From Fasciola hepatica (Eukaryota > Platyhelminthes > Trematoda > Plagiorchiida > Fasciolidae): a stretch of 64,000 nucleotides of DNA. The notes below the pieces were generated by a model. The model saw only the letters and a list, made by a program, of their open reading frames with translations, was not told the DNA's origin and searched no databases. The stretch covers positions 310,001 through 374,000 of the forward strand of contig CANUEZ040000203.1 of assembly GCA_948099385.1 (NCBI GenBank), read 5' to 3'. This document shows positions 24,668 to 38,171 of the stretch, one piece after another; within the stretch, counting starts at the first letter, position 1; each line of letters begins with the position of its first letter. A program made the position numbers and the translations under genes.

Positions 24668-26469
24668 TGCTTTATCATGTAGTGTATATGTTGAACAAAG
24701 ATTTGAGACTTATATCGGATAGCCTTGTGGTTTGGGTGTTCGACTGACATTCGTTCACCCCAACCCTTGTTCGTGTCTCCGAGTGGGCTCTGTCCATGTG
24801 CAATGCTCATGATTCCTTTAGCGGATCAAAAGGCTGTACAGTGCTTCCATCATTTTCAATGGTCAGTTCAGTGTTCAAGCTGCATGGAGAATCATATTAT
24901 ACAAATCTACTCTGCTACTGCTCTATTGCATTGTATAAGCAATCTGTGTGGATTGTTCATAAGGGAATGCCTTGGTTTTATTTAGGCCCATAAATAGAGA
25001 AGTGATGGAACATAGGATTGGATCGGTGTGCGAGAATTTGGTTGTTACCGTTCAAAGCGAAAGCGAAAGCCGAAGCCAATTTGGGGATTGTGCTATATCA
25101 TGTAGTGTATATGTTGAACAAAGCGTTGAGACTCATATCGGATAGCCTTGTGGTTTGGGTGTTCGACTGACATTCGTTCACCCCAACCCTTGTTCGTGTC
25201 CCCGTGTGGGCTCTGTCCATGTGCAATGCTCATGATTCCCTTAGCGGATCAAACAGCTGTTCAGTGCTTCCATAATTTTCAATGGTCAGTTCAGTGTTCA
25301 AGCTGCATGGAGAATCATATTATACAAATCTACTCTGCTACTGCTCTATTGCATTGTATGAGCAATCTGTGTGGATTGTTCATAAGGGAATGCCTTGGTT
25401 TTACTTAGGCCCATAAATAGAGAAGTCATGGAACATAGGATTGGATCGGTGTGCGAGAATTTGGTTGTTACCGTTCAAAGCGAAAGCGAAAGCCGAAGCC
25501 AATTTGAGGATTGTGCTATATCATGTAGTGTTTATGTTGAACAAAGCTTTGAGACTCATATCGGATAGCCTTGTGGTTTGGGTGTTCGACTCACATTCGT
25601 TCACCCCAACCCTTGTTCGTGTCCCCGTGTGGGCTCTGTCCATGTGCAATGCTCATGATTCCCTTAGCGGATCAAACAGTTGTACAGTGTTTCAATCAAT
25701 CTCACTGGTCAGTTCAGTGTTCAAGCTGCATGGAGAATCATATTATACAAATCTACTCTGCTACTGCTCTATTGCATTGTATGAGCAATCTGTGTGGATT
25801 GTTCATAAGGAAATGCCTTGGTTTTACTTAGGCCCATAAATAGAGAAGTGATGGAACATAGGATTGGATCGGTGTGCGAGAATTTGGTTGTTACCGTTCA
25901 AAGCGAAAGCGAAAGCCGTAGCCAATTTGGGGATTGTGCTTTATCATGTAGTGTATATGTTGAACAAAGCGTTCAGACCGATATCGGATAGCCTTGTGGT
26001 TTGGGTGTTCGACTGACATTCGTTCACCCCAACCCTGGTTCGTGTCTCCGAGTGGGCTCTGTCCATGTGCAATGCTCATGATTCCTTTAGCGGATCAAAC
26101 AGCTGTACAGTGCTTCCATCATTTTCAATGGTCAGTTCAGTGTTCAAGCTGCATGGAGAATCATATTATACAAATCTACTCTGCTACTGCTCTATTGCAT
26201 TGTATGAGCAATCTGTGTGGATTGTTCATAAGGGAATGCCTTGGTTTTATTTAGGCCCATAAATAGAGAAGTGATGTAACATATGATTGGATCGGTGTGC
26301 GAGAATTTGGTTGTTACCGTTCAAAGCGAAAGCGAAAGCCGTAGCCAATTTGGGGATTGTGTTTTATCATGTAGTGTATAGGTTCAACAAAGCGTTCAGA
26401 CCCATATCGGATAGCCTTGTGGTTTGGGTGTTCGACTGACATTCGTTCACCCCAACCCTTGTTCGTGTC
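24229..26469. repeat. 5.3-unit segment E, copy 1
   Basis: Positions 24229-26469 match positions 2,961 bp (7 x 423) downstream. Markers in order are GTTGAAACCGATATC, AAGATTTGAGACTTATATC (24698/27659), AAAAGGCTGTACAG (24829/27790), TTGTATAAGCAATC (24931/27892), CAGCTGTTCAGTG (25254/28215), AGAAGTCATGGAAC (25421/28382), and TAGGTTCAACAAAG (26379/29340). Three differences were noticed (near 25104, 25680, 26120). Copies are separated by 721 bp of other satellite units, so this is a 5.3-unit segment re-placed 7 units downstream, or a 7-unit duplication whose tail was later replaced. Confidence 0.88.
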
Positions 26470-27189
26470 CCCGTGTGGGCTCTGTCCATGTGCAATGCTC
26501 ATGATTCCCTTAGCGGATCAAACAGCTGTACAGTGTTTCAATCAATCTCACTGGTCAGTTCAGTGTTCAAGCTGCATGGAGAATCATATTATACAAATCT
26601 ACTCTGCTACTGCTCTATTGCATTGTATGAGCAATCTGTGTGGATTGTTCATAAGGAAATGCCTTGGTTTTACTTAGGCCCATAAATAGAGAAGTGATGG
26701 AACATAGGATTGGATCGGTGTGCGAGAATTTGGTTGTTACCGTTCAAAGCGAAAGCGAAAGCCGTAGCCAATTTGGGGATTGTGCTTTATCATGTAGTGT
26801 ATATGTTGAACAAAGCGTTCAGACCGATATCGGATAGCCTTGTGGTTTGGGTGTTCGACTGACATTCGTTCACCCCAACCCTGGTTCGTGTCTCCGAGTG
26901 GGCTCTGTCCATGTGCAATGCTCATGATTCCTTTAGCGGATCAAACAGCTGTACAGTGCTTCCATAATTTTCAATGGTCAGTTCAGTGTTCAAGCTGCAT
27001 GGAGAATCATATTATACAAATCTACTCTGCTACTGCTCTATTGCATTGTATGAGCAATCTGTGTGGATTGTTCATAAGGGAATGCCTTGGTTTTATTTAG
27101 GCCCATAAATAGAGAAGTGATGGAACATAGGATTGGATCGGTGTGCGAGAATTTGGTTGTTACCGTTCAAAGCGAAAGCGAAAGCCGTA
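26470..27189. repeat. 1.7 satellite units separating the E copies
   Basis: This is ordinary satellite. It contains a CAATCAATCTCACTGG and AAGGAAATGCC unit followed by a CCCTGGTTCG unit, the same pair that recurs near 13.3, 16.7, 25.6 and 28.5 kb. No non-satellite sequence lies at the junctions. Confidence 0.85.
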
Positions 27190-29430
27190 GCCAATTTGGG
27201 GATTGTGCTATATCATGTAGTGTATATGTTGAACAAAGCGTTGAAACCGATATCGGATAGCCTTGTGATTTGGGTGTTCGACTGACATTCGTTCACCTCA
27301 ACCCTTGTTCGTGTCCCCGTGTGGGCTCTGTCCATGTGCAATGCTCATGATTCCCTTAGCGGATCAAACAGCTGTACAGTGCTTCCATCATTTTCAATGG
27401 TCAGTTCAGTGTTCAAGCTGCATGGAGAATCATATTATACAAATCTACTCTGCTACTGCTCTATTGCATTGTATGAGCAATCTGTGTGGATTGTTCATAA
27501 GGGAATGCCTTGGTTTTACTTAGGCCCATAAATAGAGAAGTGATGGAACATAGGATTGGATCGGTGTGCGAGAATTTGGTTGTTACCGTTCAAAGCGAAA
27601 GCGAAAGCCGAAGCCAATTTGGGGATTGTGCTTTATCATGTAGTGTATATGTTGAACAAAGATTTGAGACTTATATCGGATAGCCTTGTGGTTTGGGTGT
27701 TCGACTGACATTCGTTCACCCCAACCCTTGTTCGTGTCTCCGAGTGGGCTCTGTCCATGTGCAATGCTCATGATTCCTTTAGCGGATCAAAAGGCTGTAC
27801 AGTGCTTCCATCATTTTCAATGGTCAGTTCAGTGTTCAAGCTGCATGGAGAATCATATTATACAAATCTACTCTGCTACTGCTCTATTGCATTGTATAAG
27901 CAATCTGTGTGGATTGTTCATAAGGGAATGCCTTGGTTTTATTTAGGCCCATAAATAGAGAAGTGATGGAACATAGGATTGGATCGGTGTGCGAGAATTT
28001 GGTTGTTACCGTTCAAAGCGAAAGCGAAAGCCGAAGCCAATTTGGGGATTGTGCTATATCATGTATTGTATATGTTGAACAAAGCGTTGAGACTCATATC
28101 GGATAGCCTTGTGGTTTGGGTGTTCGACTGACATTCGTTCACCCCAACCCTTGTTCGTGTCCCCGTGTGGGCTCTGTCCATGTGCAATGCTCATGATTCC
28201 CTTAGCGGATCAAACAGCTGTTCAGTGCTTCCATAATTTTCAATGGTCAGTTCAGTGTTCAAGCTGCATGGAGAATCATATTATACAAATCTACTCTGCT
28301 ACTGCTCTATTGCATTGTATGAGCAATCTGTGTGGATTGTTCATAAGGGAATGCCTTGGTTTTACTTAGGCCCATAAATAGAGAAGTCATGGAACATAGG
28401 ATTGGATCGGTGTGCGAGAATTTGGTTGTTACCGTTCAAAGCGAAAGCGAAAGCCGAAGCCAATTTGAGGATTGTGCTATATCATGTAGTGTTTATGTTG
28501 AACAAAGCTTTGAGACTCATATCGGATAGCCTTGTGGTTTGGGTGTTCGACTCACATTCGTTCACCCCAACCCTTGTTCGTGTCCCCGTGTGGGCTCTGT
28601 CCATGTGCAATGCTCATGATTCCCTTAGCGGATCAAACAGCTGTACAGTGTTTCAATCAATCTCACTGGTCAGTTCAGTGTTCAAGCTGCATGGAGAATC
28701 ATATTATACAAATCTACTCTGCTACTGCTCTATTGCATTGTATGAGCAATCTGTGTGGATTGTTCATAAGGAAATGCCTTGGTTTTACTTAGGCCCATAA
28801 ATAGAGAAGTGATGGAACATAGGATTGGATCGGTGTGCGAGAATTTGGTTGTTACCGTTCAAAGCGAAAGCGAAAGCCGTAGCCAATTTGGGGATTGTGC
28901 TTTATCATGTAGTGTATATGTTGAACAAAGCGTTCAGACCGATATCGGATAGCCTTGTGGTTTGGGTGTTCGACTGACATTCGTTCACCCCAACCCTGGT
29001 TCGTGTCTCCGAGTGGGCTCTGTCCATGTGCAATGCTCATGATTCCTTTAGCGGATCAAACAGCTGTACAGTGCTTCCATAATTTTCAATGGTCAGTTCA
29101 GTGTTCAAGCTGCATGGAGAATCATATTATACAAATCTACTCTGCTACTGCTCTATTGCATTGTATGAGCAATCTGTGTGGATTGTTCATAAGGGAATGC
29201 CTTGGTTTTATTTAGGCCCATAAATAGAGAAGTGATGTAACATATGATTGGATCGGTGTGCGAGAATTTGGTTGTTACCGTTCAAAGCGAAAGCGAAAGC
29301 CGTAGCCAATTTGGGGATTGTGTTTTATCATGTAGTGTATAGGTTCAACAAAGCGTTCAGACCCATATCGGATAGCCTTGTGGTTTGGGTGTTCGACTGA
29401 CATTCGTTCACCCCAACCCTTGTTCGTGTC
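27190..29430. repeat. 5.3-unit segment E, copy 2
   Basis: This is the downstream copy of 24229-26469. Similarity begins after GCCGTAGCC (copy 1 has GCCGAAGCC) and stops at 29431, where TCTGCGAG replaces TCCCCGTG. At the unit near 28955 it reads CTTCCATAAT, like the non-duplicated unit at 26840, where its direct partner near 25994 has CTTCCATCAT. A small conversion tract or a different exchange point inside the tail could explain this. Confidence 0.87.
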
Positions 29431-32400
29431 TGCGAGTGGGCTCTGTCCATGTGCATGCTCATGATTTCCTTAGCGGATCAAACAGCTGTACAGTGCTTCC
29501 ATAATTTTCAATGGTCAGTTCAGTGTTCAAGCTGCATGGAGAATCATATTACACAAACCTACTCTGCTACTGCTCTATTGCATTGTATGAGCAATCTGTG
29601 TGGATTGTTCATAAGGGAATGCCTTGGTTTTACTTAGGCCCATAAATAGAGAAGTGATGGAACATAGGATTGGATCGGTGTGCGAGAATTTTATTGTTAC
29701 CGTTCAAAGCCAAAGCGAAAGCCGAAGCCAATTTGAGGATTGTGCTATATCATGTATTGTATATGATGAACACAGCGCTGAGACCCATATCGGATAGCCT
29801 TGTGGTTTGGGTGTTCGACTGACATTCGTTCACCCCAACCCTTGTTCGTGTCCCCGTGTGGGCTCTGTCCATGTGCAATGCTCATGATTCCCTTAGCGCA
29901 TCAAACAGCTGTACAGGGCTTCCATAAATTTCAATGGTCAGTTCAGTGTTCAAGCTGCATGGAGAATCATATTATACAAATCTACTCTGCTACTGCTCTA
30001 TTGCATTGTATGAGCAATCTGTGTGGATTGTTCATAAGGAAATGCCTTGGTTTTACTTAGGCCCATAAATAGAGAAGTGATGGAACATAGGATTGGATCG
30101 GTGTGCGAGAATTTGGTTGTTACCGTTCAAAGCAAAAGCGAAAGCCGAAGCCAATTTGGGGATTGTGCTTCATCATGTATTGTATATGATGAACACAGCG
30201 TTGAGACCCATATCGGATAGCCTTGTGGTTTGGGTGTTCGACTGACATTCGTTCACCCAAACCCTTGTTCGTGTCCCCGTGTGGGCTCTGTCCATGTGCA
30301 ATGCTCATGATTCCCTTAGCGGATCAAACAGCTGTACAGTGCTTCCATCATTTTCAATGGTCAGTTCAGTGTTCAAGCTGCATGGAGAATCATATTATAT
30401 AAACCCTCTCTGCTACTGCTCTATTGCATTGTATGAGCAATCTGTGTGGATGGTTCATAAGGGAATGCCTTGGTTTTACTTAGGCCCATAAATAGAGAAG
30501 TGATGGAACATAGGATTGGATCGGTGTGCGAGAATTTGGTTGTTACCGTTCAAAGCGAAAGCGAAAGCCGAAGCCAATTTGGGGATTGTGCTTTATCATG
30601 TATTGTATATGTTGAACAAAGCGTTGAGACCCATATCGGATAGCCTTGTGGTTTGGGTGTTCGACTGACATTCGTTCACCCCAACCCTTGTTCGTGTCCC
30701 CGTGTGGGCTCTGTCCATGTGCAATGCTCATTATTCCCTTAGCGGATCAAACAGCTGTACAGTGCTTCCATAATTTTCAATGGTCAGTTCAGTGTTCAAG
30801 CTGCATGGAGAATCATATTATACAAATCTACTCTGCTACTGCTCTATTGCATTGTATGAGCAATCTGTGTGGATTGTTCATAAGGGAATGCCTTGGTTTT
30901 ACTTAGGACCATAAATAGAGAAGTGATGGAACATAGGATTGGATCGGTGTGCGAGAATTTGGTTGTTACCGTTCAAAGCGAAAGCGAAAGCCGAAGCCAA
31001 TTTGGGGATTGTGCTATATCATGTATTGTATATGTTGAACGAAGCGTTGAGACCCATATCGGATAGCCTTGTGGTTTGGGTGTTCGACTGACATTCGTTC
31101 ACCCCAACCCTTGTTCGTGTCCCCGTGTGGGCTCTGTCCATGTGCAATGCTCATGATTCCCTTAGCGGATCAAACAGCTGTACAGTGCTTCCATAATTTT
31201 CAATGGTCAGTTCAGTGTTCAAGCTGCATGGAGAATCATATTATACAAATCTACTCTGCTACGGCTCTATTGCATTGTATGAGAAATCTGTGTGGATTGT
31301 TCATAAGGGAATGCCTTGGTTTTACTTAGGCCCATAAATAGAGAAGTGATGGAACATAGGATTGGATCGGTGTGCGAGAATTTGGTTGTTACCGTTCAAA
31401 GCGAAAGCGAAAGCCGAAGCCAATTTGGGGATTGTGCTATATCATGTATTGTATATGTTGAACAAAGCGTTCAGACCCAAATCGGATATCCTTGTGGTTT
31501 GGGTGTTCGACTGACATTCGTTCACCCCAACCCTTGTTCGTGTCCCCGTGTGGGCTCTGTCCACGTGCATGCTCATGATTTCCTTAGCGGATCAAACAGC
31601 TGTACAGTGCTTCCATCATTTTCAATGGTCAGTTCAGTGTTCAAGCTGCATGGAGAATCATATTATACAAATCTACTCTGCTACTGCTCTATTGCATTGT
31701 ATGAGCAATCTGTGTGGATTGTTCATAAGGGAATGCCTTGGTTTTACTTAGGCCCATAAATAGAAAAGTGATGGAACATAGGATTGGATCGGTGTGCAAG
31801 AATTTGGTTGTTACCGTTCAAAGCGAAAGCGAAAGCCGAAGCCAATTTGGGGATTGTGCTATATCATGTAGTGTTTATGTTGAACAAAGCGTTGAGACCC
31901 AAATCGGATAGCCTTGTGGTTTGGGTGTTCGACTGACATTCGTTCACCCCAACCCTTGTTCGTGTCCCCGTGTGGGCTCTGTCCATGTGCAATGCTCATG
32001 ATTCCCTTAGCGGATCAAACAGCTTTACAGTGCTTCCATAAATTTCAATGGTCAGTTCAGTGTTCAAGCTGCATGGAGAATCATATTATACAAATCTACT
32101 CTGCTACTGCTCTATTGCATTGTATGAGCAATCTGTGTGGATTGTTCATAAGGGAATGCCTTGGTTTTACTTAGGCCCATAAATAGAGAAGTGATGGAAC
32201 ATAGGATTGGATCGGTGTGCGAGAATTTGGTTGTTACCGTTCAAAGCGAAAGCGAAAGCCGTAGCCAATTTGGGGATTGTGCTATATCATGTAGTGTTTA
32301 TGTTGAACACAGCGTTGAGACCCATATCGGATAGCCTTGTGGTTTGGGTGTTCGACTGACATTCGTTCACCCCAAACCTTGTTCGTGTCCCCGTGTGGGC

Positions 32401-33589
32401 TCTGTCCATGTGCAATGCTCTTGATTCCCTTAGCGGATCAAACAGCTGTACAGTGCTTCCATAATTTTCAATGGTCAGTTCCGTGGTCAAGCTGCATGGA
32501 GAATCATATTATACAAATCTACTCTGCTACTGCTCTATTGCATTGTATGAGCAATCTGTGTGGATTGTTCATAAGGGAATGCCTTGGTTTTACTTAGGCC
32601 CATAAATAGAGAAGTGATGGAACATAGGATTGGATCGGTGTGCGAGAATTTGGTTGTTACCGTTCAAAGCGAAAGCGAAAGCCGAAGCCAATTCGGGGAT
32701 TGTGCTATATCATGTAGTGTTTATGTTGAACAAAGCGTTGAGACCCATATCGGATAGCCTTGTGGTTTGGGTGTTCGACTGACATTCGTTCACCCCAACC
32801 CTTGTTCGTGTCCCCGTGTGGGCTCTGTCCATGTGCAATGCTCATGATTCCCTTAGCGCATCAAACAGCTGTACAGTGCTTCCATCATTTTCAATGGTCA
32901 GTTCAGTGTTCAAGCTGCATGGAGAATCATATTATACAAATCTACTCTGCTACTGCTCTATTGCATTGTATGAGCAATCTGTGTGGATTGTTCATAAGGG
33001 AATGCCTTGGTTTTACTTAGGCCCATAAATAGAGAAGTGATGGAACATAGGATTGGATCGGTGTGCGAGAATTTGGTTGTTACCGTTCAAAGCGAAAGCG
33101 AAAGCCGAAGCCGATTTGGGGATTGTGCTATATCATGTATTGTATATGTTGAACAAAGCGTTGAGACCCATATCGGATAGCCTTGTGGTTTGGGTGTTCG
33201 ACTGACATTCGTTCACCCCAACCCTTGTTCGTGTCCCCGTGTGGGCTCTGTCCATGTGCAATGCTCATGATTCCCTTAGCGCATCAAACAGCTGTACAGT
33301 GCTTCCATCATTTTCAATGGTCAGTTCAGTGTTCAAGCTGCATGGAGAATCATATTATACAAATCTACTCTGCTACTGCTCTATTGCATTGTATGAGCAA
33401 TCTGTGTGGATTGTTCATAAGGGAATGCCTTGGTTTTACTTAGGCCCATAAATAGAGAAGTGATGGAACATAGGATTGGATCGGTGTGCGAGAATTTGGT
33501 TGTTACCGTTCAAAGCGAAAGCGAAAGCCGAAGCCGATTTGGGGATTGTGCTATATCATGTATTGTATATGTTGAACAAAGCGTTCAGA

Positions 33590-34957
33590 CCCATATCGGA
33601 TAGCCTTGTGGTTTGGGTGTTCGACTGACATTCGTTCACCCCAACCCTTGTTCGTGTCCCCGTGTGGGCTCTGTCCATGTGCAATGCTCATGATTCCCTT
33701 AGCGCATCAAAAAGCTGTACAGTGCTTCCATAATTTTCAATGGTCAGTTCAGTGTTCAAGCTGCATGGAGAATCATATTATACAAATCTACTCTGCTACT
33801 GCTCTATTGCATTGTATGAGCAATCTGTGTAGATTGTTCATAAGGGAATGCCTTGGTTTTACTTAGGCCCATGAATAGAGAAGTGATGGAACATAGGATT
33901 GGATCGGTGTGCGAGAATTTGGTTGTTACCGTTCAAAGCGAAAGCGAAAGCCGAAGCCAATTTGGGGATTGTGCTATATCATGTATTGTATATGTTGAAC
34001 AAAGCGTTGAGACCCATATCGGATAGCCTTGTGGTTTGGGTGTTCGACTAACTTTCGTTCAGCCCAACCCTTGTTCGTGTCTGCGAGTGGGCTCTGTCCG
34101 TGTGCATGCTCATGATTTCCTTAGCGGATCAAACAGCTGTACAGTGCTTCCATAATTTTCAATGGTCAGTTCAGTGTTCAAGCTGCATGGAGAATCATAT
34201 TATACAAATCTACTCTGCTACTGCTCTATTGCATTGTATGAGCAATCTGTGTGGATTGTTCATAAGGGAATGCCTTGGTTTTACTTAGGCCCATAAATAG
34301 AGAAGTTATGGAACATAGGATTGGATCGGTGTGCGAGAATTTGGTTGTTACCGTTCAAAGCGAAAGCGAAAGCCGAAGCCGATTTGGGGATTGTGCTATA
34401 TCATGTATTGTATATGTTGAACAAAGCGTTGAGACCCATATCGGATAGCCTTGTGGTTTGGGTGTTCGACTGACATTCGTTCACCCCAACCCTTGTTCGT
34501 GTCCCCGTGTGGGCTCTGTCCATGTGCAATGCTCATGATTCCTTTAGCGCATCAAAAAGCTGTACAGTGCTTCCATAATTTTCAATGGTCAGTCCAGTGT
34601 TCAAGCTGCATGGAGAATCATATTATACAAATCTACTCTGCTACTGCTCTATTGCATTGTATGAGCAATCTGTGTAGATTGTTCATAAGGGAATGCCTTG
34701 GTTTTACTTAGGCCCATAAATAGAGAAGTGATGGAACATAGGATTGGATCGGTGTGCGAGAATTTGGTTGTTACCGTTCAAAGCGAAAGCGAAAGCGAAA
34801 GCCGAAGCCAATTTGGGGATTGTGCTATATCATGTATTGTATATGTTGAACAAAGCGTTGAGACCCAAATCGGATAGCCTTGTGGTTTGGGTGTTCGACT
34901 AACTTTCGTTCAGCCCAACCCTTGTTCGTGTCTGCGAGTGGGCTCTGTCCGTGTGCA
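33590..34957. repeat. 2-unit duplication with GACTAACTTTCG marker
   Basis: Two successive unit types repeat at a distance of about 845-851 bp. The first has TAGCGCATCAAAAAGC and TGTGTAGATTG (33702-33835 and 34547-34680). The second has GACTAACTTTCGTTCAGCCC and CTGCGAGTGGGCTCTGTCCG (34046-34100 and 34897-34950). Offsets differ from 846 because the first copy has the 1-bp deletion near 34106 and the second has a 6-bp insertion near 34795. GACTAACTTTCG was not noticed elsewhere in the window. Confidence 0.82.
34783..34802 (+). repeat. GAAAGC expansion to three GCGAAAGC copies
   Basis: This unit has one extra 6-bp GAAAGC repeat, giving three overlapping GCGAAAGC motifs and making the unit 429 bp. 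It is one of only three such expansions in the window. Slippage at a short tandem repeat explains it. Confidence 0.9.
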
Positions 34958-35187
34958 ATGCTCATGATTCCCTTAGCGGATCAAACAGCTGTACAGTGCT
35001 TCCATAATTTTAAATGGCCAGTTCAGTGTTCAAGCTGCATGGAGAATCATATTATACAAATCTACTCTGCTACTGCTCTATTGCATTGTATGAGCAATCT
35101 GTGTGGATTGTTCATAAGGGAATGCCTTGGTTTTACTTAGGCCCATAAATAGAGAAGTGATGGAACATAGGATTGGATCGGTGTGCG

Positions 35188-35211
35188 AAAATATATTTCT
35201 AACCAGTCAAT
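35188..35211 (+). other. Replaced 24-bp block, variant c-prime
   Basis: Directly after GTGTGCG this unit has a 24-bp block ending TTCTAACCAGTCAAT where the consensus has a block ending TTGTTACCGTTCAAA. It differs from the consensus at 9 of 24 positions with no length change, while most of the rest of the unit is ordinary satellite. It is linked to TTTAGGTTTTGGGC about 26 bp downstream. Only this unit and the one near 47879 have this form. Confidence 0.9.
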
Positions 35212-38147
35212 GCGAAAGCGAAAGCCGAAGCCAATTTAGGTTTTGGGCTATATCATGTATTGTATATGTTGAACAGAGCGTTGAGACCCATATCGGATAG
35301 CCTTGTGGTTTGGGTGTTCGACTGACATTCGTTCACCCCAACCCTTGTTCGTGTCCCCGTGTGGGCTCTGTCCATGTGCAATGCTCTTGATTCCCTTAGC
35401 GGATCAAACAGCTGTACAGTGCTTCCATCATTTTCAATGGTCAGTCAGTGTTCAAGCTGCATGGAGAATCATATTATACAAATCTACTCTGCTACTGCTC
35501 TATTGCATTGTATGAGCAATCTGTGTGGATTGTTCATAAGGGAATGCCTTGGTTTTACTTAGGCCCATAAATAGAGAAGTGATGGAACACAGGATTGGCT
35601 CGGTGTGCGAGAATTTGGTTGTTACCATTCAAAGCGAAAGCGAAAGCCGAAGCCAATTTGGGGATTGTGCTATATCATGTATTGTATATGTTGAACAAAG
35701 CGTTGAGACCCATATCGGATAGCCTTGTGGTTTGGGTGTTCGACTCACATTCGTTCACCCCAACCCTTGTTCGTGTCCCCGTGTGGGCTCTGTCCATGTG
35801 CAATGCTCATGATTCCCTTAGCGGATCAAACAGCTGTACAGTGCTTCCATAATTTTAAATGGTCAGTTCAGTGTTCAAGCTGCATGGAGAATCATATTAT
35901 ACAAATCTACTCTGCTACTGCTCTATTGCATTGTATGAGCAATCTGTGTGGATTGTTCATAAGGGAATGCCTTGGTTTTATTTAGGCCCATAAATAGAGA
36001 AGTGATGGAACATAGGATTGGATCGGTGTGCGAGAATTTGGTTGTTACCGTTCAAAGCGAAAGCGAAAGCCGAAGCCAATTTTTGGATTGTGCTATATCA
36101 TGTAGTGTACAGGTTGAACAAAGCGTTGAGACCCAAATCGGATAGCCTTGTGGTTTGGGTGTTCGACTGACATTCGTTCACCCCAACCCTTGTTCGTGTC
36201 CCCGTGTGGGCTCTGTCCATGTGCAATGCTCATAATTCCTTTAGCGGATCAAACAGCTGTATAGTGTTTCAATCAAACTCACTGGTCAGTTCAGTGTTCA
36301 AGCTGCATGGAGATACATATTATACAAATCTACTCTGCTACTGCTCTATTGCATTGTATGAGCAATCTGTGTGGATTGTTCATAAGGGAATGCCTTGGTT
36401 TTACTTAGGCCCATAAATAGAGAAGTGATGGAACATAGGATTGGATCGGTGTGCGAGAATTTGGTTGTTACCGTTCAAAGCGAAAGCGAAAGCCGAAGCC
36501 AATTTGGGGATTGTGCTATATCATGTAGTGTACAGGTTGAACAAAGCGTTGAGACCCAAATCGGATAGCCTTGTGGTTTGGGTGTTCGACTGACATTCGT
36601 TCACCACAACCCTTGTTCGTATCCCCGTGTGAGCTCTGTCCATGTGCAATGCTCATGATTCCTTTAGCGGATCAAACAGCTGCATAGTGTTTCAATCAAT
36701 CTCACTGGTCAGTTCAGTGTTCAAGCTGCATGGAGAATCATATTATACAAATCTACTCTGCTACTGCTCTATTGCATTGTATGAGCAATCTGTGTGGATT
36801 GTTCATAAGGGAATGCCTTGGTTTTACTTAGGCCCATAAATAGAGAAGTGATGGAACATAGGATTGGATCGGTGTGCGAGAATTTGGTTGTTACCGTTCA
36901 AAGCGAAAGCGAAAGCCGAAGGAAATTTGGGGATTGTGCTATATCATGTATTGTATATGTTGAACAAAGCGTTGAGACCCATATCGGATAGCCTTGTGGT
37001 TTGGGTGTTCGACTGACATTCGTTCACCCCAACCCTTGTTCGTGTCCCCGTGTGGGCTCTGTCCATGTGCAATGCTCATGATTCCTTTAGCGGATCAAAC
37101 AGCTGCATAGTGTTTCAATCAATCTCACTGGTCAGTTCAGTGTTCAAGCTGCATGGAGAATCATATTATACAAATCTACTCTGCTACTGCTCTATTGCAT
37201 TGTATGAGCAATCTGTGTGGATTGTTCATAAGGGAATGCCTTGGTTTTACTTAGGCCCATAAATAGAGAAGTGATGGAACATAGGATTGGATCGGTGTGC
37301 GAGAATTTGGTTGTTACCGTTCAAAGCGAAAGCGAAAGCCGAAGCCAATTTTTGAATTGTGCTATATCATGTAGTGTGCAGGTTGAACAAAGCGTTGAGA
37401 CCCAAATCGGATAGCCTTGTGGTTTGGGTGTTCGACTGACATTCGTTCACCCCAACCCTTGTTCGTGTCCCCGTGTGGGCTCTGTCCATGTGCAATGCTC
37501 ATGATTCCTTTAGCGGATCAAACAGCTGCATAGTGTTTCAATCAATCTCACTGGTCAGTTCAGTGTTCAAGCTGCATGGAGAATCATATTATACAAATCT
37601 ACTCTGCTACTGCTCTATTGCATTGTATGAGCAATCTGTGTGGATTGTTCATAAGGGAATGCCTTGGTTTTACTTAGGCCCATAAATACAGAAGTGATGG
37701 AACATAGGATTGGATCGGTGTGCGAGAATTTGGTTGTTACCGTTCAAAGCGAAAGCGAAAGCCGAAGGAAATTTGGGGATTGTGCTATATCATGTATTGT
37801 ATATGTTGAACAAAGCGTTGAGACCCATATCGGATAGCCTTGTGGTTTGGGTGTTCGACTGACATTCGTTCACCCCAACCCTTGTTCGTGTCCCCGTGTG
37901 GGCTCTGTCCATGTGCAATGCTCATGATTCCTTTAGCGGATCAAACAGCTGTATAGTGTTTCAATCAATCTCACTGGTCAGTTCAGTGTTCAAGCTGCAT
38001 GGAGAATCATATTATACAAATCTACTCTGCTACTGCTCTATTGCATTGTATGAGCAATCTGTGTGGATTGTTCATAAGGGAATGCCTTGGTTTTACTTAG
38101 GCCCATAAATAGAGAAGTGATGGAACATAGGATTGGATCGGTGTGCG

Positions 38148-38171
38148 GCAAAATATTTCTAACCAGTCAAT
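38148..38171 (+). other. Replaced 24-bp block, variant c
   Basis: The block begins GCAAAATATTTC and ends AACCAGTCAAT, and differs from the consensus at 11 of 24 positions with no gap. It is linked downstream to TTTAGGTATTGTGCTGTATC. It differs from the c-prime form at three positions, two of which c-prime shares with the consensus, so c-prime is an intermediate or a recombinant. Confidence 0.9.

Larger units (their letters stand above)
29431..35150. repeat. Mixed domain with a shared 1-bp deletion lineage
   Basis: About 13 units. Three of them (near 29454, 31568 and 34106) share a linked pair of changes, GTGCATGCTC (one A lost from GTGCAATGCTC) and ATGATTTCC, so they form one lineage dispersed over 4.7 kb. 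Others carry TAGCGCATCAAAC (29896, 32856, 33279, 33702, 34547) or CTTCCATAAATTTC (29930, 32033). Five of the window's fourteen indels fall between 29.4 and 35.5 kb. One unit near 31480 lacks the usual in-frame stop (CGGATATCC for CGGATAGCC) and, together with its 1-bp deletion, gives a 147-codon open stretch that is accidental. Confidence 0.82.

Noticed and set aside
31316..31759. 147-codon open frame, the longest in the window
   Set aside because: It arises because one unit lost the usual TAG (CGGATATCC) and has a 1-bp deletion near 31568 that joins two frames. No other unit has it.
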